The notes under the pieces were generated by a model. The model saw only the letters and a program-made list of their open reading frames with translations. It ran no database searches and had not been told where the DNA came from. Below are positions 1-7,399 of a stretch of 18,251 nt of DNA, piece by piece. Both the position numbers and the translations under genes were made by a program. Source of the stretch: Citrobacter freundii (GTDB lineage Bacteria; Bacteroidota; Bacteroidia; Chitinophagales; Chitinophagaceae); NCBI GenBank assembly GCA_003243445.1, contig QFQQ01000103.1:1-18251 (forward strand), read 5' to 3'. Within the stretch, counting starts at the first letter, position 1. Each line of letters opens with the position of its first letter.

Positions 1-158
1 CCGCCAACCCCTCGAATAATTCGTCGAACCTCAACGGCCTGCATAGCCCACAATTTCAATTGTGGGTGGAGGAGATTACCAATGAAAGCCATTCGTAGAG
101 GTTTTGAAATCAAATCCGTTCCATGACGCGGTAATCTTTTATTAGAGGAGTGCGGACC
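1..158. repeat. Direct repeat, copy 1 (REP-like element)
   Basis: This is the left copy of a long direct repeat whose second copy lies exactly 228 bp downstream at 229-386. The two copies are nearly identical over the first 100 bases and diverge after that, but stay in register to the shared CGGACC. Each copy contains the palindrome CCCACAAT-TTCA-ATTGTGGG (here 47-66), then a strong ribosome-binding-like GGAGGAG (68-74) and an ATG 7 bases on. In this copy the reading frame from 82 gives only MKAIRRGFEIKSVP before a stop at 126. The copy may begin left of the window. The palindromes suggest a REP-type mobile repeat; the family was not identified. Confidence 0.75.
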
Positions 159-170
159 GTGCATCCCTCA

Positions 171-190
171 CCCACAATTAAAATTGTGGG
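171..190. repeat. REP-like palindrome between the two repeat copies
   Basis: CCCACAATT-AA-AATTGTGGG is a perfect 9-bp stem with the same sequence as the palindromes at 47-66 and 275-294. Its flanks (CTCA on the left, CTAA on the right) match the flanks of the other two only when reverse-complemented, so this copy lies in the opposite orientation. Alternating orientation of one palindrome is typical of REP/BIME-type elements. No transposase is visible in the window. Confidence 0.7.
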
Positions 191-228
191 CTAATCGGAC
201 TCTCGTCTGTTCGCAATGTTTATCACAA

Positions 229-386
229 CCGCCAACCCTTCGAATAATTCGTCAAACCTCAACGGCCGGCATAGCCCACAATTTCAATTGTGGGTGGAGG
301 AGATTACAAATGAAAGCCATTCGCAGAGGTTTGGCAAGCAAACCAGCTCTACGACGCGCCGACCTTCTATTAAAGGAGCTCGGACC
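229..386. repeat. Direct repeat, copy 2 (REP-like element)
   Basis: This is the second copy of the element at 1-158, with the palindrome at 275-294 and GGAGGAG at 296-302. Here the small frame starting at ATG 310 stays open for 28 codons (MKAIRRGLASKPALRRADLL..., stop at 394-396), against 14 codons in copy 1. The well-placed ribosome-binding-like sequence makes translation possible. Because the frame breaks in the other copy and resembles no family I know, I annotate the repeat and not a gene. Confidence 0.75.
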
Positions 387-410
387 CCAAGCCTGATCCA
401 CCTAAACGTA

Positions 411-483
411 AACACCTCTTAACCTCCCAAACCTCTCAAACTTCCCAAACCTCTCAAACCTCTTAAACCTCTTAAACCTCCCC
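411..483. repeat. Tandem array of 9-bp AAACCTCTY units
   Basis: About eight consecutive units of 8-9 bp with the consensus AAACCTCTC/T run through this stretch. They lie within a tract (409-522) that has no G on the plus strand. The same 9-bp unit recurs, in facing orientations, at 3671-3806 and 4635-4764, so this is one family of dispersed intergenic repeat. The rest of the gap up to 570 is pyrimidine-rich and shows no gene. Confidence 0.75.
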
Positions 484-565
484 CACCCCATCCCCCCATT
501 TCCTCACTTCATCCCTCCCACCGCCAATTCAACTTCCTCTCTCTGCAATTTGCAGCCCGATTGAT

Positions 566-573
566 TATATTTG
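566..573 (+). promoter_or_regulatory. Candidate Bacteroidota -7 box (TATATTTG)
   Basis: TATATTTG matches the TAnnTTTG consensus of the Bacteroidota housekeeping sigma factor. No convincing -33 TTG box lies about 19 bases upstream; the nearest TTTG, at 549-552, is too close. If the box is real, transcription starts near 580 and the sensor kinase is translated from a start downstream of the TTG at 571, such as the TTG at 592 or 607. Confidence 0.2.
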
Positions 574-3500
574 GCCGTTAAACACACACATTTGCTCCCA
601 CCCAGGTTGTATAGACTTTTACTCCTGCTCTTACTTGTTTCCCCGGCCTTGCGGGCGCAGGAAACAAAGCAGTATTCTTTTACACATTATAGCCCGACCG
701 GAGGGCTCGCGTCCAACGAGATCACTTGCGTGGTACAGGATGAAACAGGTTATATCTGGATCGGCACCAATAACGGGCTGCAACGTTTCGACGGCACCAG
801 GTATATCACTTTCCGTCACCAGCAAAATGATCCGGACGCTATTCCGCATAATCTTATACAACAGATCCTGCTGGATAAACAAAAGAGATTGTGGGTCATG
901 ACAGGAGATGGGAAGGTGGGTGTGTTTGACACCAAACGTTTTGTTTATACAGAAGTCCGCCTGAACGATATCGGAGACGGGGTAAAACTTGGCGAAAGAC
1001 AACTTGCAGAAGATGATCAGGGTAATCTTTACATCTTCTTTCACAGGCAGGGCTTTCTTACGCTGGACAGGAAGAAAAATGAATTTTCAAAAGCCGCGAA
1101 TATAGTTCCGGTACCAGATGTGCGCAAAAGTGTAAGCTTCCAGTTTCAGCCGGGCACACATTACTACTGGATCGGACAGGATAACGGCTTTATCGTGTAC
1201 GATGCTGAAAAACGCCGGTTCCTGAACCCGGCCGATAATGTTCCCAATAACCCACTGAGTGCTAAAATGGGGAAACTGCCTTATCCGAGAAATCTGTTCT
1301 TCGACAAACAAAACCGGTTATGGTTTGACTGCTGGGCCGATGGGCATCCCGCCATTTACCTTTATGATCTAGCTAAAAAAGAGTTTATACTGGAGAATTA
1401 TACACTCAGCATCAAAGAATATTTTGAGACAAGAGGATACCTTCAGCAACGGGATGGCACCACCTGGATCAAAGGTCTCGGAGTATTCGCGCGTTATATT
1501 GAAAAAGAAAAAAGATTTCAACGCGTAGAAAATGCTTATCATAATGAACAAAGCATTGCGTACGAGCTCATCCTTGATTTTATTGAAGACCGCGAAGACA
1601 ATATCTGGATCGCCACCAGCAACAACGGCCTTTACCGCTTTACACCCGCAGCCCAGTTTTTCACCAATATCCCGCATAACAACCGTGAGACAGGTGAACC
1701 GGGTAAAGGGTCATTGATGTCATTTGCACTCACAGGCAATAATGAATTGCTTGCCGGCACCTGGAGCGACGGCTTATACAGATATGACAAAGACCTTAAC
1801 CAGATCCCCCTGAACATAAAAGGGTTTGGCGAAACAGCCAGTCCGTGGATGTGGAGTATGATCAGGTCAAAAAAAGACACAAATATTATCTGGATGTCTT
1901 CGCAACCGGGTATATACAAATATAACCAGGCCACCCGTGGGATCGAATTGATCAATCCGCCGGAGTTCAGAAACCAGACCCTGCGCCAGGTGGTCGAAGA
2001 CCGCTATGGAAATCTTTGGATCGGCACCCAAAATGCAGGGCTGTTGAAATGGACTGCATCAAAAGGCTCCAGGAAGTTTGGAGATAGCGTTTCGCAATAC
2101 GATAGCCTCCGCGGTTTACAGATCATCAAATTATTTATCGACAAAGAAGGACTGGTATGGGTGGGTACAACCGGCAAAGGTGTGTATGTGATCGATCCGT
2201 CAACCGGCAAGATCGTAACACATCTCGGAATGGATGAACCTGATCCCCACAAACTACTTTGGCATTCTATATCAGGCCTGATGCAGTATGACGACTCTAC
2301 CGTTGTTATCGGCGGTGGCGGTATTTACTTTTACAATACCGTCTCGAAAAGGATTACGAAAATGATCAACGCACCGCAATCTGTTCCCGGTTACATGACG
2401 GCAATAGAGCGCGACAGAACGGGATATATCTGGGTCTCTTCTACCAGCGGGATTTTCAGGCTGAACCCAAAGAACGGCATCTTTATTCACTTCGACCGGA
2501 TCGACGGCATTGCCAATGACCATTTCATCGAAGCCGCTTCCTATGTAATGCCGGATGGCCGCATCATCTTCGGCTCAGATAACCAGATCGTCATTTTTGA
2601 TCCTGAAGCAGTACAGATCAATAACCCGTCGCCTGATATCGTGATCACCGGCATCAAGGTAATGAACAAACCTTTGCTTGTTGACTCATCGCTGGCAAAT
2701 GGCCATATACAGCTGAATGCCGATGAGAACTCCATCACCATCGATTTCTCGGCTTTAAGTTATAACGGAACCTACCGGATCACTTATAAACTGGAAGATA
2801 TCGATAACGATTGGCGCATTGCAGATGCCAATAACCAGGCAATATATACTTACCTGCCCGCAGGAACTTACACCTTCCATGTAAGAAGCGCGGATGCAGA
2901 AGGAAATATCGGTAAGCATACTACATCTTTCACCATCACCATCACACCACATTTCTGGAGAACCTGGTGGTTCTATACATTACTCTTCCTGCTGGCCATT
3001 GGCGTTCTTTACTGGATCGACAGAGAACGCGTAGAAAGGCTGAAAGCCCTGCAGAAAGTGCGTTCCGACATAGCAGGCAATCTTCACAAGGATGTGACCA
3101 CCACGCTCAGCCATATCAATCTTCTTGGAGAGATGGCCAAGATCAAAGCCGATAAAGACATCAACCGCTCCAAAGAATATATCGATCAGATCAGCAGTAA
3201 GAGCCACAACATGATCGTTGCCATGGACGACATACTCTGGAGTATCGATCCGGAAAATGACAGCATGGAGAAAACGATTCTGCGCATGATGGAATTCACT
3301 GATGCACTGAAGCAACGTTACAGCGCCACTATCGAACTCACCGTTGACAAAAAGATCCGTTCCCTGAAAATGGATATGAAAGTGCGCAACGAATTTTTCC
3401 TGATCTTCAAAGAAGGCCTGCGCATGATCGTTGAATACGCGGGAGGAAGAGATACGCTGATCAATATCGACCTGTTCCGCAACAAACTTTCACTCAAGCT

Positions 3501-3651
3501 GCAGGACGCAAGCGCGCGGATCGACACAAAAGTGGAAGAGATCGAACGCTCCATCAAAGAGATCAACACAAGATCCGAGGCAATAAGATCAGAAGCGGAT
3601 ATACAGTATGATAAGAATGGAATTGCGGTTATTCTGTTGATTCCGGTGTGA
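571..3651 (+). CDS. Two-component propeller sensor histidine kinase (Y_Y_Y type)
   Basis: This is a 1026-residue inner-membrane sensor. An N-terminal signal peptide (hydrophobic run, about residues 13-27, cleavage near SPALRA-Q) is followed by a periplasmic beta-propeller of repeats of the type GYIWIGTNNGLQRFDG (about 45-690). Next come a Y_Y_Y domain (about 725-793), one membrane helix (about 797-818) and a cytoplasmic HisKA_3-like region with candidate phospho-acceptor His839 (NLHKDV). The architecture fits the sensor half of Bacteroidota nutrient or envelope regulators. The ATPase part looks degenerate: the N-box region reads EGLRMIVEYAGG (about 948-959) without the usual Asn and His, and the DxG motif is replaced by DASARID (979). 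The start is uncertain: 571 is TTG with no clear ribosome-binding site, and in-frame TTGs at 592 and 607 would still leave a signal peptide. It has no regulator domain of its own; the LytTR gene converging on it could be a partner, but this is inference. Confidence 0.88.
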   Translation: MAVKHTHLLPPRLYRLLLLLLLVSPALRAQETKQYSFTHYSPTGGLASNEITCVVQDETGYIWIGTNNGLQRFDGTRYITFRHQQNDPDAIPHNLIQQILLDKQKRLWVMTGDGKVGVFDTKRFVYTEVRLNDIGDGVKLGERQLAEDDQGNLYIFFHRQGFLTLDRKKNEFSKAANIVPVPDVRKSVSFQFQPGTHYYWIGQDNGFIVYDAEKRRFLNPADNVPNNPLSAKMGKLPYPRNLFFDKQNRLWFDCWADGHPAIYLYDLAKKEFILENYTLSIKEYFETRGYLQQRDGTTWIKGLGVFARYIEKEKRFQRVENAYHNEQSIAYELILDFIEDREDNIWIATSNNGLYRFTPAAQFFTNIPHNNRETGEPGKGSLMSFALTGNNELLAGTWSDGLYRYDKDLNQIPLNIKGFGETASPWMWSMIRSKKDTNIIWMSSQPGIYKYNQATRGIELINPPEFRNQTLRQVVEDRYGNLWIGTQNAGLLKWTASKGSRKFGDSVSQYDSLRGLQIIKLFIDKEGLVWVGTTGKGVYVIDPSTGKIVTHLGMDEPDPHKLLWHSISGLMQYDDSTVVIGGGGIYFYNTVSKRITKMINAPQSVPGYMTAIERDRTGYIWVSSTSGIFRLNPKNGIFIHFDRIDGIANDHFIEAASYVMPDGRIIFGSDNQIVIFDPEAVQINNPSPDIVITGIKVMNKPLLVDSSLANGHIQLNADENSITIDFSALSYNGTYRITYKLEDIDNDWRIADANNQAIYTYLPAGTYTFHVRSADAEGNIGKHTTSFTITITPHFWRTWWFYTLLFLLAIGVLYWIDRERVERLKALQKVRSDIAGNLHKDVTTTLSHINLLGEMAKIKADKDINRSKEYIDQISSKSHNMIVAMDDILWSIDPENDSMEKTILRMMEFTDALKQRYSATIELTVDKKIRSLKMDMKVRNEFFLIFKEGLRMIVEYAGGRDTLINIDLFRNKLSLKLQDASARIDTKVEEIERSIKEINTRSEAIRSEADIQYDKNGIAVILLIPV

Positions 3652-3670
3652 GACGGGCGCTGGTTTCAGA

Positions 3671-3806
3671 GGTTTCAAAGGTTTGATAGGTTTAATAGGT
3701 TGCTACCGCGTTAGAAAAGGTTTCAAAAGACTGGGATATCTTCTAACGCGGTAGCAACCTATCAAACCTCTGAAACCTATCAAACCTATTAAACCACTGG
3801 AACCTG
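3671..3806. repeat. Inverted 9-bp repeat array and hairpin between convergent genes
   Basis: Two blocks of the 9-bp AAACCTMTV unit face each other. At the centre is a perfect 22-bp inverted repeat (3695-3716 with 3741-3762, core GGTTGCTACCGCGTTAGAA) with a 24-base loop. The element sits between the sensor kinase (ends 3651) and the LytTR gene (ends 3814), so it could act as a bidirectional transcription terminator, although neither side has a strong T-tract. It shares its repeat unit with the arrays at 411-483 and 4635-4764. Confidence 0.8.
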
Positions 3807-3813
3807 TCCGCCC

Positions 3814-4593
3814 CTACTTCCCCATCCACTTCTTAAACTCCGTCACCTTCTCCCTGCTCACAATAGACTCCTTATCCACCGCCGGCTTCAGATGCAACAA
3901 TAACCTGTTGCCAAAATAATCATGGATCTGCTCCACGCTGTTTACTGAAATATAAAATGAACGGCTGATGCGGAAATATTTTTGGGGATCAAGCATTTCT
4001 TCCAGCTCATCCATGGTATAATCAACCACGAACTTTTTATTATCATGTGTTTTAAAAAAATTCAGGCGGCCATCACTGAAGAAATAGGCAATCTCATCGG
4101 TATCAACAGAAACCAGTTTTTGCGCATGGCGGACAAGAAAGCGTTTGCGGTATTCCTTCAACTGAAGTTTTTCCTGCAACTCTTTGACCAGGCTTTCAAT
4201 GTTCATATCCGGTTTGGACTCCGGCTTCTTATAAATATCTTTCAGCTCGTGCATCTTTTGCAAAGCCGCTTCCAGGTCTTCTTTCTGAATTGGCTTCAAC
4301 AGATAGTCCACACTGTTTACCTTGAACGCTTTCAACGCGTACTCATCATAAGAAGTAGTAAAGATCACCGGGCATTTAATTGCCACACGGTTGAAGATCT
4401 CAAAACTTTGCCCATCGGACAGTTCAATATCCATCAGTATGAGATCCGGCAATGGATTTTCATTGATCCATTTAACCGTAGCCATAATGCTGTCCGCCAC
4501 ACCAACCACTTCCGCATCCGGATCTACGGATGCAAGCGTCTTCCTTAGTTTTTTTACAGCGAGTTCTTCGTCTTCTACAATTAAAACCTTCAT
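3814..4593 (-). CDS. LytTR-family DNA-binding response regulator
   Basis: This 259-residue protein is a cytoplasmic transcription regulator of the LytR/AlgR type. Residues 1-120 are a receiver domain: acidic E7/D8, phospho-acceptor Asp55 (LILMDIE), Thr80 and Lys100 (LLKP). A charged linker (about 120-150) leads to a LytTR DNA-binding domain (about 153-257: FLVRHAQKLVSVDTDEIAYF ... YFRISRSFYISV). The length and motif order are normal for the family. It follows two LytS-like kinase genes on the same strand, 185 bp downstream, which makes them its likely phosphate donors. A perfect 41-bp inverted repeat lies in that gap, so it may be uncoupled from the kinase transcript or be attenuated. It starts at ATG 4593. 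The target genes cannot be read from the sequence. Confidence 0.93.
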   Translation of the reverse strand: MKVLIVEDEELAVKKLRKTLASVDPDAEVVGVADSIMATVKWINENPLPDLILMDIELSDGQSFEIFNRVAIKCPVIFTTSYDEYALKAFKVNSVDYLLKPIQKEDLEAALQKMHELKDIYKKPESKPDMNIESLVKELQEKLQLKEYRKRFLVRHAQKLVSVDTDEIAYFFSDGRLNFFKTHDNKKFVVDYTMDELEEMLDPQKYFRISRSFYISVNSVEQIHDYFGNRLLLHLKPAVDKESIVSREKVTEFKKWMGK

Positions 4594-4634
4594 ATGAGTT
4601 GTGAGTTACAGGTTAAAAGTTTGAGAGATCCAAG

Positions 4635-4764
4635 GGTTCCAGAGGTTTCATGGGTTCAAGAGGTTCCAGAGGTTTCAAAGGTTATCGTAACAATAGTTGA
4701 AGGTTAAAATCTCCGGCAGCTTAAAACCTCTGGAACCTCTTGAACCCATGAAACCTCTGGAACC
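4635..4764. repeat. Perfect 41-bp inverted repeat built of 9-bp units
   Basis: Positions 4635-4675 and 4724-4764 are exact reverse complements over 41 bases, separated by a 48-base spacer. Each arm parses into 9-bp units (AAACCTCTG, GAACCTCTT, GAACCCATG, AAACCTCTG, GAACC). The element lies inside the kinase-kinase-regulator gene run, where its transcript would form a very stable stem. It could act as a terminator, an RNase III substrate or a repeat-family relic; the sequence does not decide which. Confidence 0.9.
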
Positions 4765-4778
4765 TTTCTTCACGTCCG

Positions 4779-5882
4779 CTAATTTAACGGATTTGCCCCC
4801 ATCCTCTCCTTATTTGTTTGCAGGTTTACCCATTTTTTATCAATCCCATTATCCCAGATCAGCGGAAGTACTACGGTAAAGTTTTTGTTGTCTTCCATTA
4901 CCTGAAAACCTTTTTGCTTCAGCAGTTCATATTTTGCTTTGATGTTCTCCAGGCCGATCCGGTTGGAAGCACTTTTTACAGTGCGCCGCTGAAGATTGTT
5001 GTTGACCACTAACCGGTTGCCGGCGGTGGTAAAGATCTCGATCGTCAACGGAATGTTTTTGGAAAGTACATTATGTTTTACAGCATTCTCCACCAGCAAT
5101 TGCAGGCTTAATGATGGTAAAAGATAATTATCGTAACGCTTGTCTGTTTCTATCTGAAACTGCACTGCTTCACCGTGTCTTGTTTTTAATAAACCAAAAT
5201 AAGAACGGATGAACCGCAACTCGTTTTGCAGTGTCGAAAGACCTGATTCATTATTTCGCAAAAGATAACGGTATACTTTACTTAGTTCATCCAGGAATAT
5301 CTCGGCTTTGCCTGCATCTTCCGCGATCAGTGACGATAAGGTATTAAAGCAATTAAATAAAAAATGCGGATTCACCTGGCTTTTTAATACTTCAAATTCC
5401 TGCTGAAGCGACATTTGTTTAAGGATCTCTTTTTCGGCCAGGCTTTCCCTGTTCTTTTCCATGATATAGATCGCTTCCCATAGTGTCAGAAAAATGACAT
5501 TGATCCCAAACCCGACCAGCACCGTTTTCTCCATATCTCCATTCTTCATCGTATAGCCAAGAATATGAAATGCGTCATAAAGGATCACGATAAAAATATT
5601 GCCTGGCGCCATGATCAGGAAGATGACGAGACATTTCATCAGGATGCGTTTATTGCTTTGACTGATCTCAGGATACTTCCGTTCAGCCCACTGATCATGC
5701 AGAACATGCCCATGCCAGATCACCAGGCCCAGCAACCAGATCAGCGGAAAGGAGATCAGCCAGATCTTCGCATCATGAAATAAGCGGTCACCAAAAAGAA
5801 TATGATTCAACCCGAGGTCCATCAAAGGCATGGACGACAGAAATGAGTACCACTGAACTCTTGTTGCTCTCTTCCACCTCAT
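4779..5882 (-). CDS. LytS-type sensor histidine kinase (second of pair)
   Basis: This 367-residue membrane kinase has about four membrane helices (roughly 11-31, 40-60, 82-108, 120-141), a short coiled coil (about 143-168), and a His_kinase domain with the signature QVNPHFLFN, in which His173 is the phospho-acceptor. The ATP-binding part is intact: N-box LLVENAVKHN (262-271) and a G-box-like NRIGLENIKAKYEL (307-320). It has no large extracytoplasmic sensor domain, so the membrane helices probably sense the signal. Its ATG overlaps the TGA of the preceding kinase by 4 bases (ATGA), indicating translational coupling, and it precedes the LytTR regulator on the same strand. It is probably the catalytically competent member of the pair. 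Confidence 0.93.
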   Translation of the reverse strand: MRWKRATRVQWYSFLSSMPLMDLGLNHILFGDRLFHDAKIWLISFPLIWLLGLVIWHGHVLHDQWAERKYPEISQSNKRILMKCLVIFLIMAPGNIFIVILYDAFHILGYTMKNGDMEKTVLVGFGINVIFLTLWEAIYIMEKNRESLAEKEILKQMSLQQEFEVLKSQVNPHFLFNCFNTLSSLIAEDAGKAEIFLDELSKVYRYLLRNNESGLSTLQNELRFIRSYFGLLKTRHGEAVQFQIETDKRYDNYLLPSLSLQLLVENAVKHNVLSKNIPLTIEIFTTAGNRLVVNNNLQRRTVKSASNRIGLENIKAKYELLKQKGFQVMEDNKNFTVVLPLIWDNGIDKKWVNLQTNKERMGANPLN

Positions 5883-6937
5883 AAAATCCCCTCCTCTTTA
5901 TAACGGATCAGCGGCAGCCTGATCTTCCTGATCGTTGATTCCTCATCGATCTGCACTGCCGGTTGATTCATCAATTGATATCGTTTGACCAGGTTATCCA
6001 GGCCTGCTTCATATTCCACTATCTCGGTCATCACTTTGCGTTGTACATTGTTTGTGATCAGGATCGCTTCACCATCGGTTGAATCTATGTGTATCACCAG
6101 CGGGCTATCTTTCGCCGTTTTATTCTGGAATAATGCGTTCTCAATGATCACCTGCAGGCTCAATGGCGGTAACATCTTTTCATTATCTTCCTCTTTAATG
6201 GAAAGATGAAGCTCTATCGCTTCGTTATACCGTGCTTTTAATAATGAAAAATAAGATTGAATGAACTGAAGTTCCACAGCAAGCGTTACCAGTTGGGTTT
6301 CTTCATTGCGAAGCATATACCGGTATACGCGGCTCATTTCATCCAGGAACTTTTCAGCACGTGCGGTGTCTTCCTGTATCAATCCTGACAATGAGTTCAG
6401 GCTATTAAAAAGAAAATGCGGATTTACCTGGCTTTTCAAACCCATCAGCTGGCTTTGCTTGTAGGCGACTTTCAGGTTTTCTGTTTCATTCAACTCGTTC
6501 TTCCATCTTTCAAAACTGAAGATCCCTTCATTCAGAAAAGCGAAGAAGATGTTCACTATCCCGATCACGAGATAAGCCCAGGTAAACCGGTTTTCAAATC
6601 CTGTATTCGGAAGCATGCCAATGGTCACATACAAACTGAACAATCCAAAAATGATCAGTGCCGACATCAGCAGGAAAAGAAAAATGAGCAACATGGTGCG
6701 TTTGAAAAAATCGGCATCACGCGGAAAACGCTGCCTGAATCCTTTTCCGATCAACCGATAAAGCAAAAAACTCAATCCAATGATGGAGAAACTGATAAAA
6801 GTTGCGGTAAAGCAAAACAGGAAGTTCGCATAATAGGCTTTGTCGAAGATGATAAAGTTGACGATCACAGATAACGGCAATACAGCCCATAAAAGCATGA
6901 ACAGATCGGTGCGGCTATATCGGGGTAGATTCAACAT
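5879..6937 (-). CDS. LytS-type sensor histidine kinase, degenerate ATP-binding motif (first of pair)
   Basis: This 352-residue membrane protein has four predicted helices (roughly 13-31, 38-63, 81-107, 119-139) and a His_kinase domain with QVNPHFLFN (His174 as phospho-acceptor). It is a paralogue of the downstream kinase. Its N-box reads VIIENALFQN (263-272), lacking the Lys-His of the usual ENAxKHN, and its G-box is reduced to YEAGLDNLVKRY. ATP binding may therefore be weak or lost. It begins at ATG 6937 and its stop overlaps the next start (ATGA). A likely role is a heterodimeric partner or signal input for the second kinase, with the LytTR protein as output. That pairing is inferred from gene order only. 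Confidence 0.92.
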   Translation of the reverse strand: MLNLPRYSRTDLFMLLWAVLPLSVIVNFIIFDKAYYANFLFCFTATFISFSIIGLSFLLYRLIGKGFRQRFPRDADFFKRTMLLIFLFLLMSALIIFGLFSLYVTIGMLPNTGFENRFTWAYLVIGIVNIFFAFLNEGIFSFERWKNELNETENLKVAYKQSQLMGLKSQVNPHFLFNSLNSLSGLIQEDTARAEKFLDEMSRVYRYMLRNEETQLVTLAVELQFIQSYFSLLKARYNEAIELHLSIKEEDNEKMLPPLSLQVIIENALFQNKTAKDSPLVIHIDSTDGEAILITNNVQRKVMTEIVEYEAGLDNLVKRYQLMNQPAVQIDEESTIRKIRLPLIRYKEEGIL

Positions 6938-7222
6938 GTGCTCCCCACAAAGTACCGTGTTTTAACGGTCCCTGCATTTATCAGCCTACTGATTGGGGGT
7001 TTCTTGTCATGAATTGTGGAAAAGACTGCTTGAATTGTGGCCCGCAAAAACCGAAGGGAAAACAGTGCTTACGCACTGGCTTTCAACAAATTCCCCCATT
7101 CAGGGGATTGTCTGGAAAGCATTTTATTTCAGTCGGTCTATTCAGCAGTTCATGTCCGTGTTTTCACAGGTCATGTATTGCTGCATTGCCGGGGGAAGAA
7201 GCCTACGCTAGTTTTACACCTG
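6938..7222. other. Intergenic region with no supported gene
   Basis: This divergent gap between the kinase pair and the coiled-coil protein must hold their promoters, but I see no convincing -33/-7 pair. Several reading frames of 70-90 codons run through it (for example a Cys-rich one from 7009). They overlap one another, lack ribosome-binding sites and run into the repeat array at 7223, so I do not call them genes. Confidence 0.5.
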
Positions 7223-7371
7223 TTATCCGCTATCTGTTGTCCGTTGTCGGTTGTCCGTTGTCTGCAAAACCGGGAACATTATGACTAAGAGTTAGGTTTC
7301 TGTTACAACTAAGAACGAAGTCTTAGTTGTAACTCCGGACAACGAACAACCGACAACGGACAACGAGCAAT
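7223..7371. repeat. Inverted array of 7-bp TTGTCCG units around a central hairpin
   Basis: Six 7-bp units (TTATCCG, CTATCTG, TTGTCCG, TTGTCGG, TTGTCCG, TTGTCTG; 7223-7264) face five reverse-complement units (consensus CGGACAA; 7336-7370). Positions 7237-7262 and 7338-7363 pair over 26 bases with one mismatch. Between them a second hairpin, GTTACAACTAAGA / TCTTAGTTGTAAC (7302-7314 with 7321-7333, loop ACGAAG), is perfect over 13 bp. The array ends about 30 bases before the start of the next gene, so it may form part of that gene's 5' leader. Confidence 0.85.
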
Positions 7372-7399
7372 ATCAACCCTTAACCTTAAACTTTATTTT

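Noticed and set aside
47..294. CRISPR array formed by three CCCACAATT palindromes
   Set aside because: Only three copies with unequal spacing and one in reverse orientation; spacers are themselves repeated, and no cas gene is present.
3982..4548. 188-codon plus-strand frame inside the LytTR gene
   Set aside because: It is antisense to a well-supported response regulator; its length follows from the codon composition of the real gene.
6947..6954. TACTTTGT on the minus strand as a promoter -7 box for the kinase pair
   Set aside because: It matches TAnnTTTG only with a missing base and lies about 10 bases before the start codon, leaving almost no leader; no -33 box is visible.
7009..7284. Cys-rich 91-codon frame and two overlapping frames upstream of the coiled-coil gene
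   Set aside because: No ribosome-binding site, three mutually overlapping frames, no family resemblance, and the frames run into the repeat array at 7223. They look like chance frames.
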